Shown one piece after another: positions 33,624 to 37,447 of a DNA stretch of 37,447 nucleotides. A model generated the notes under the pieces. The model ran no database searches, had not been told where the DNA came from, and saw only the letters and a program-made list of their open reading frames with translations. How positions within the stretch are numbered: the first letter of the stretch is position 1; each line of letters starts with the position of its first letter. Both the position numbers and the translations under genes were made by a program. The stretch comes from Spirochaetia bacterium (GTDB lineage Bacteria > Spirochaetota > Spirochaetia > Sphaerochaetales > Sphaerochaetaceae), in contig RZYO01000015.1 of NCBI GenBank assembly GCA_009930325.1, forward strand, positions 1-37,447, given 5' to 3'.

Positions 33624-34967
33624 TTAAAGACTTCCTATCTCTAAAGCACTAAAGCCATTATTAATCCACTTTGGTGCTTCATTAAAAGCTTTTTGAACAA
33701 GTAGTAGTAAATATTCTACATTAGCGTTTTCTTTTTCTGTAAATCTAGTTGCTAAGAAAAAGTTTCTAACAATGTTTGGTGAGTTATCTCCACAATTATT
33801 TACATATGAATTAAAAATCTTTCTATATTTTCTTATGTCTTTTGAATATTTGCTTTCAATACTTATATAGTAGTCTTCAAGAATTTTATAATTTTGAGTT
33901 TCTTTTACATTGCTTCTATCTAAGTATTTCAATAATTCAGATTCTTTTAATACTAAGAATTTTTTCCCTTCTTGAAGTTTTTTTATCATTGCAAAACTAT
34001 ATTCTGTAATTAAATTAGTATCTAATGGGCTTATACTAGTTTCTTTTAATTTTTGAGATTTGTAATTTTTAAAATTCTCAGGGTCTAATTTTTGTAGTGT
34101 TTCATCTTTGAAAAGGTCAAAACTCCAATCATAAATTCTATCAGATACTAAATAGTTTGCAAAAAGAAAAAGAGAACTTTCATCATCAAAATTAGAGAAT
34201 AAAGTTATTAATTCATCTCTACTAATTTTTATATTTTTGTAATAAATTTTAATTAATTTTTGGAAATTCTTAATTGATATTACACCATAAAAATTTGTAG
34301 CGGCTTTTGCTAATTTAAATATTGTTTCAAAATCATTTTTCTTTAGACCTTCTACAGAGTTAATAGCAGATTCTATCCAAGACGTTTTAATTCTTTGATT
34401 TCTTGATCTCCCAAAACATAACCATGATGTTTGATTATTTATAGCTTCAAAGATTAACTCTTCTAATTCAATATCCCAAGCTGGGAGTTGAAATGGTTCA
34501 AGTAAGAATTTTGTGATTGAACATTTTGAAATAATTTTATGAGTATTAACATAATTACTAAATCGAAATGCAAATAATTGTTTATTTTCGATAAGGTCTT
34601 TATTTATTTTGCAACAGTAATCAAATAATTCCTGAGCTTTTTCACATAGAGGTAAATCATAAGTGTCTTGATAATCTTTAATATCATCCCAACAAATACT
34701 TTTCCATTCTTTGTATTCATTTTTTGCTTTTAATACTTCTTCTGTTCTATCATATGTAATATCGAAATATATAATTTTTAAAACATCGTCTTTTACAATA
34801 TATTCAGCACTTTCTCTTTCTTTTAGAACTTTATGAATAGATAAAGCTTTTACACCTTTTAAATCTGGATGTATTTTATTTGTAATATCTTCTAAGCGAA
34901 TTGCACCAAATCTATTTACAAGTGCTTTAGCAGCTATATCAATCGAAGTTATTTGTTCAGGGTTCAT
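33624..34967 (-). CDS. Uncharacterised 447-aa protein, possible N-terminal winged helix
   Basis: I do not recognise this protein. The first ~70 residues (IAAKALVNRFGAIRLEDI..., then HKVLKERESAEYIVKDDVLKI) look like a winged-helix unit with a helix pair and a beta hairpin. The remaining ~370 residues are largely alpha-helical and charged, with no signal peptide, membrane helix or known catalytic motif. Cysteines are scattered rather than paired in a zinc pattern, apart from a single Y-C-C. The C-terminus is APKWINNGFSALEIGSL. TAGGAG precedes the ATG. It follows the aminotransferase gene on the same strand, separated by a 117-base spacer with strong alternative hairpins, and abuts addA tail to tail. 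Function unknown. Confidence 0.75.
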   Translation of the reverse strand: MNPEQITSIDIAAKALVNRFGAIRLEDITNKIHPDLKGVKALSIHKVLKERESAEYIVKDDVLKIIYFDITYDRTEEVLKAKNEYKEWKSICWDDIKDYQDTYDLPLCEKAQELFDYCCKINKDLIENKQLFAFRFSNYVNTHKIISKCSITKFLLEPFQLPAWDIELEELIFEAINNQTSWLCFGRSRNQRIKTSWIESAINSVEGLKKNDFETIFKLAKAATNFYGVISIKNFQKLIKIYYKNIKISRDELITLFSNFDDESSLFLFANYLVSDRIYDWSFDLFKDETLQKLDPENFKNYKSQKLKETSISPLDTNLITEYSFAMIKKLQEGKKFLVLKESELLKYLDRSNVKETQNYKILEDYYISIESKYSKDIRKYRKIFNSYVNNCGDNSPNIVRNFFLATRFTEKENANVEYLLLLVQKAFNEAPKWINNGFSALEIGSL

Positions 34968-35014
34968 TTTTACTCCTATAAAAAGTCAACAGTAAACCTA
35001 ATTCTGTTAACTAT

Positions 35015-35068
35015 ATTTCTAGTTTAATAATCTAAAGGAGTAGTTATTTATGCTCCTAGAAATTAGAT
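35015..35068 (-). ncRNA. Structured spacer with competing hairpins
   Basis: Three pairings can be drawn: ATTTCTAG (35015-35022) with CTAGAAAT (35056-35063); AGGAG (35036-35040) with CTCCT (35053-35057); and ATCTAA (35030-35035) with TTAGAT (35063-35068). The last two stack together, and the first excludes both. It may be a terminator of the aminotransferase gene or a switching leader of the downstream unknown gene. No known riboswitch class is recognised. Confidence 0.35.
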
Positions 35069-35084
35069 AATCATGAAATTTTTA

Positions 35085-36338
35085 TCATAAATGTTGATAT
35101 GTTTCAACAAGTTGATTTACTGCTTTCTCAATCTTAGATAAAGCTTCTTTTATATCATCAAGACTTGTTCCATAATTAAATCTTACATATCCTTTATATT
35201 CTTCATCTCCAAACCAAGTCCCATCATTTAAACATACATCAGCCCTTGTACCAAAAAACATTGATACTAAACCACTTTGCTTAGCTATTCTTGAATTATA
35301 TAACTCTTTATTCATTTTAGCATCTTTTTCAATAAATGGTAATAATGCTCTACAATCCCAAAAACAAATAAAGGAAGCTTGAGCTTTAAGCGGTTTAATA
35401 TAAGGGATTTTTTCTTTAGTGTAGTTTTCAATAAACCTTGCATTATCTTCTAAGACTTCAATTGCTTCTAACAGCCAAGGTAATCCTTCTTTATAAGCCT
35501 CTCTTGCGAGAGTAGTTGAAAAATATGGGGAAGAATTGCAATGTAAAGCAACTCTAAAATCGTCAAATTCTTTTTTTAATTCAAGATCATTAAATAATGA
35601 TATTGAAAAGAATTCTCCGGCAATATTAAATGTTTTAGAAGGTGCCATTGTAACCATAGCTTTTGTATTTTTTTCTTTGGCAATTTCAATAAAACTATAG
35701 AATTTTTCATTTTTAAAAACTAAATCAGCATGAATTTCATCGCTAATAACAAAAACATTGTATTTGTTCGCTATATCACATATTTTATATAAAGTTTCTT
35801 TTGAATAGACTTTAGCACTTGGGTTGTGAGGGGAACAAAGAATAAAAGCTTTTGCTGTTTTGCATAGTTCTTCAAAAGCTTCAAAATCAAATTCAAAAGA
35901 ATCTTCAGTTCTCTTTAATTTACAAGGTAAAACTTTTAAGCCAATATTATTTGCAATGTCAACAAAAGGTTTATATGCTGGAAAAGGAATAATAACACCA
36001 TCTTCTTTTTTACAATTTAAATATAGTGCTGTAGAGATTGAATTTAGAACTCCTTGACATAAAGATATTTGAGATTTATTTATTACTAAATCATGGCGCT
36101 TTTCTACAAAATTTATAAATATTTCTTTGATATCTGAATATGATGAGTATCCATAAGTTTCAAAATTTACAAGTTCTTTGGCAACTTTTGAAATTTCTGG
36201 AGCTACTTTATATTCCATATCAGCAACCCAATATGGTGTAGCTTCTTCATTACCACAAAACATTTTTAAAAAGGTTTTGTCCCATTTTATGCAAGCTGTT
36301 TTATCTCTTTGTGCTAAATTAACAAAATCGTATTTCAT
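35085..36338 (-). CDS. MalY/PatB-family PLP-dependent aminotransferase (probable cystathionine beta-lyase)
   Basis: A 417-aa fold-type I PLP enzyme. Near the N-terminus is PYWVADMEYKVAPEI, the MalY/PatB signature (WVADMDF). Next come SPHNPSAKVYSK (Asn ~172 at PLP), VISDEIHADLVF (Asp ~200), MAPSKTFNIAGEF with the Schiff-base Lys ~235, and a C-terminal VRFNYGTS with the carboxylate-binding Arg. Members cleave cystathionine or cysteine C-S bonds, giving pyruvate, ammonia and homocysteine or sulfide. AGGAG precedes the ATG. It lies five bases after the EFR1 flavodoxin/ferredoxin gene, so they are probably cotranscribed. Confidence 0.9.
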   Translation of the reverse strand: MKYDFVNLAQRDKTACIKWDKTFLKMFCGNEEATPYWVADMEYKVAPEISKVAKELVNFETYGYSSYSDIKEIFINFVEKRHDLVINKSQISLCQGVLNSISTALYLNCKKEDGVIIPFPAYKPFVDIANNIGLKVLPCKLKRTEDSFEFDFEAFEELCKTAKAFILCSPHNPSAKVYSKETLYKICDIANKYNVFVISDEIHADLVFKNEKFYSFIEIAKEKNTKAMVTMAPSKTFNIAGEFFSISLFNDLELKKEFDDFRVALHCNSSPYFSTTLAREAYKEGLPWLLEAIEVLEDNARFIENYTKEKIPYIKPLKAQASFICFWDCRALLPFIEKDAKMNKELYNSRIAKQSGLVSMFFGTRADVCLNDGTWFGDEEYKGYVRFNYGTSLDDIKEALSKIEKAVNQLVETYQHL

Positions 36339-36343
36339 TTTTA

Positions 36344-37120
36344 CTAACTCCTATAGATGTGGTTGAAATTGCCTTTAGGGTTTTTATATTGTTTATTATT
36401 ATTTTTCTTTTTCCTTATTGCATTTGCAGGACAAGTATTAATACAGCCTGTACATGCATAGCAATTATCATGAAAAACAGGTTTCCCATTTTCAAAAGTA
36501 ATATTATTAGCAGGACAACTTTTGTAACAAATTTTACAACTAGTACAGTCGTCTGTGACATAAAAACTTTCACTAAAATGTTTAGTATAATAACTATAAA
36601 ATAAATAAGTGATATTTGTAAAACTTCTTGTAAAAATTCTAAAAGAAGGGAATTTAAATTTTTCTTCATTAATATCGCTAATTATTTGATTTATTTTAGT
36701 TTCTGCTGAATTAAATAATGCAACATTATTCTTTTCATTTGTTTTTACTAGGTAATTATTTGGAAGTTTAACATTATTTACATAAGTTGTAGCAACTCCA
36801 AAATCTTTAAAGATTTTTTCGATTCTTATATGTGCCCATCCAGGAGAGTTACTTGAGGCTGTACTAATTACATATAAATATTTTAGATTAGAAAAATCTT
36901 TTATCTGTGATAGCCTTTCTCTAAGCTTTTTTTCAACAATAATAGGCTCTCTACTCATGTGTATAGGGAAAATAATTCCTAGTCTTTCAGGAATATAAAA
37001 GTTATCCTTATTTAATTCATTCAACATTAATATATTATTGTGATTTTGAGATTGGGCTATTTTTTGAGCTACAAAATAACTATTGCCTGTTCCAGAAAAG
37101 CAAATAATTAATTCTTTCAT
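36344..37120 (-). CDS. EFR1-family flavodoxin-ferredoxin fusion protein
   Basis: A 258-aa electron-transfer protein. Residues 1-~150 form a flavodoxin-like domain with the FMN phosphate loop FSGTGNSYFVAQ (G10-S14) and FPIHMSREP. The C-terminal ~70 residues hold two [4Fe-4S] motifs: C192-x2-C195-x2-C198-x3-C202-P and C220-x2-C223-x2-C226-x3-C230-P. This EFR1 architecture is common in anaerobic gut bacteria; its electron partners are not known. AAAGGAAC precedes the ATG. It sits between a threonine-aldolase remnant (16 bases upstream) and the MalY-like gene. Confidence 0.92.
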   Translation of the reverse strand: MKELIICFSGTGNSYFVAQKIAQSQNHNNILMLNELNKDNFYIPERLGIIFPIHMSREPIIVEKKLRERLSQIKDFSNLKYLYVISTASSNSPGWAHIRIEKIFKDFGVATTYVNNVKLPNNYLVKTNEKNNVALFNSAETKINQIISDINEEKFKFPSFRIFTRSFTNITYLFYSYYTKHFSESFYVTDDCTSCKICYKSCPANNITFENGKPVFHDNCYACTGCINTCPANAIRKKKNNNKQYKNPKGNFNHIYRS

Positions 37121-37136
37121 TGATTTGTTCCTTTTT

Positions 37137-37364
37137 TTATAATTTTTCTAATGTTTTTAATAAGGCAAGTATATCTTCATCTGATATATTTAAGTTGGTA
37201 ACTAATCTTACATAAGTGCCTTCATTATTAGCTAATACACCTAAGTCTTTTAGCTTATTTATTGTTTCTTGAGCTGATTTATTTTTTTCATTAAAGAAAA
37301 CAATGTTGGTTTCAGGAAATTCTTGTAAAATTATATTTTCATTATTATTTAGGCCATTCGTCAT
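37137..37364 (-). pseudogene. C-terminal fragment of a threonine aldolase
   Basis: The 75 codons match the C-terminal small domain of low-specificity L-threonine aldolase: PETNIVFFNEKNKSA and later TYVRLVTNLNISDEDI (family pattern ...NIVFF... and VR-x-VTH-x-D-x-S-x-ED). The PLP-lysine domain (about 270 residues) is missing. Just upstream of the ATG (37364) is an in-frame TAA, and the sequence becomes richer in G+C (about 41% by my count), so the gene was cut by foreign DNA. The ATG itself may be fortuitous. Confidence 0.75.
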
Positions 37365-37447
37365 TTAGTGTGGGTCATCAGCTATCCCAATGTTACGTAG
37401 GGTAGATCAAGACCGGCACTTTGAAGGTAAATCATATCTCTAAAATG
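37365..37447 (-). mobile_element. Edge of a probable foreign/mobile element
   Basis: These 83 bases are clearly richer in G and C than the surroundings. On the minus strand a frame is open from the window end to a TAG (37384-37382), reading ...YLQSAGLDLPYVTLG, which could be the tail of a transposase. The stub of threonine aldolase begins right beside it. I cannot name the element. Confidence 0.35.

Noticed and set aside
1-37447. CRISPR arrays, tRNA or rRNA genes
   Set aside because: No regularly spaced repeats, cloverleaf-like sequences or conserved rRNA segments were seen on reading the window.

Overview
This is a very AT-rich stretch of bacterial chromosome, roughly a quarter to 30% G+C by eye, with about 30 protein genes. 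The two solute-binding proteins have Sec signal peptides ending 'FA' followed directly by a Gly/Ser/Glu-rich start to the mature protein. That pattern, a BMP-type nucleoside/riboflavin transporter, an extra NusG-like protein and AddAB recombination genes suggest an anaerobic, host- or gut-associated spirochaete (Treponema/Sphaerochaeta-like). This is an inference; no rRNA or tRNA gene was recognised.

Layout. 1-2790: tail of an unknown gene, aspartate kinase, and a shared sugar-ABC ATPase (UgpC/MsmK type) convergent with it. 2845-11177: the most remarkable region. A minus-strand pair encodes an NtrC-type sigma54 activator and a soluble histidine kinase whose N-terminus is a complete, partly degenerate ABC-transporter ATPase domain. 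The divergent plus-strand operon encodes a BMP-family binding protein, a double-ABC ATPase and two permeases, behind a near-perfect sigma54 promoter (6178-6195) with repeated upstream boxes. I read this as a self-contained circuit in which a domesticated transporter ATPase is the sensor controlling its cognate transporter. 11234-13024: NusG paralogue and galE, divergent.

13280-20056: a TctCBA transporter, a cytoplasmic sulfatase and a GntR regulator with a sugar-binding-type effector domain. This looks like a locus for importing and desulfating a sulfated organic acid, and it carries two lesions: a G8 tract frameshifts tctC, and an IS30-family element with 17-bp flanking duplications separates the last 37 codons of the sulfatase. 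20063-21268: ArsR regulator with a TauE/SafE exporter, possibly for sulfur oxyanions. 21437-23446: YtrA-type GntR regulator with an ABC ATPase and membrane protein, preceded by a long inverted-repeat operator.

23597-27444: AhpD-like protein, HI0933-family flavoprotein, membrane-anchored DNA/RNA non-specific endonuclease and CPBP protease. 27568-33623: addB-addA, overlapping ATGA. 33624-37364 (minus): an unrecognised 447-aa protein, a possibly alternative-folding RNA spacer, a MalY/PatB aminotransferase, an EFR1 flavodoxin/ferredoxin fusion, and the C-terminal stub of a threonine aldolase. The stub is cut by higher-GC, apparently foreign DNA that runs off the window.
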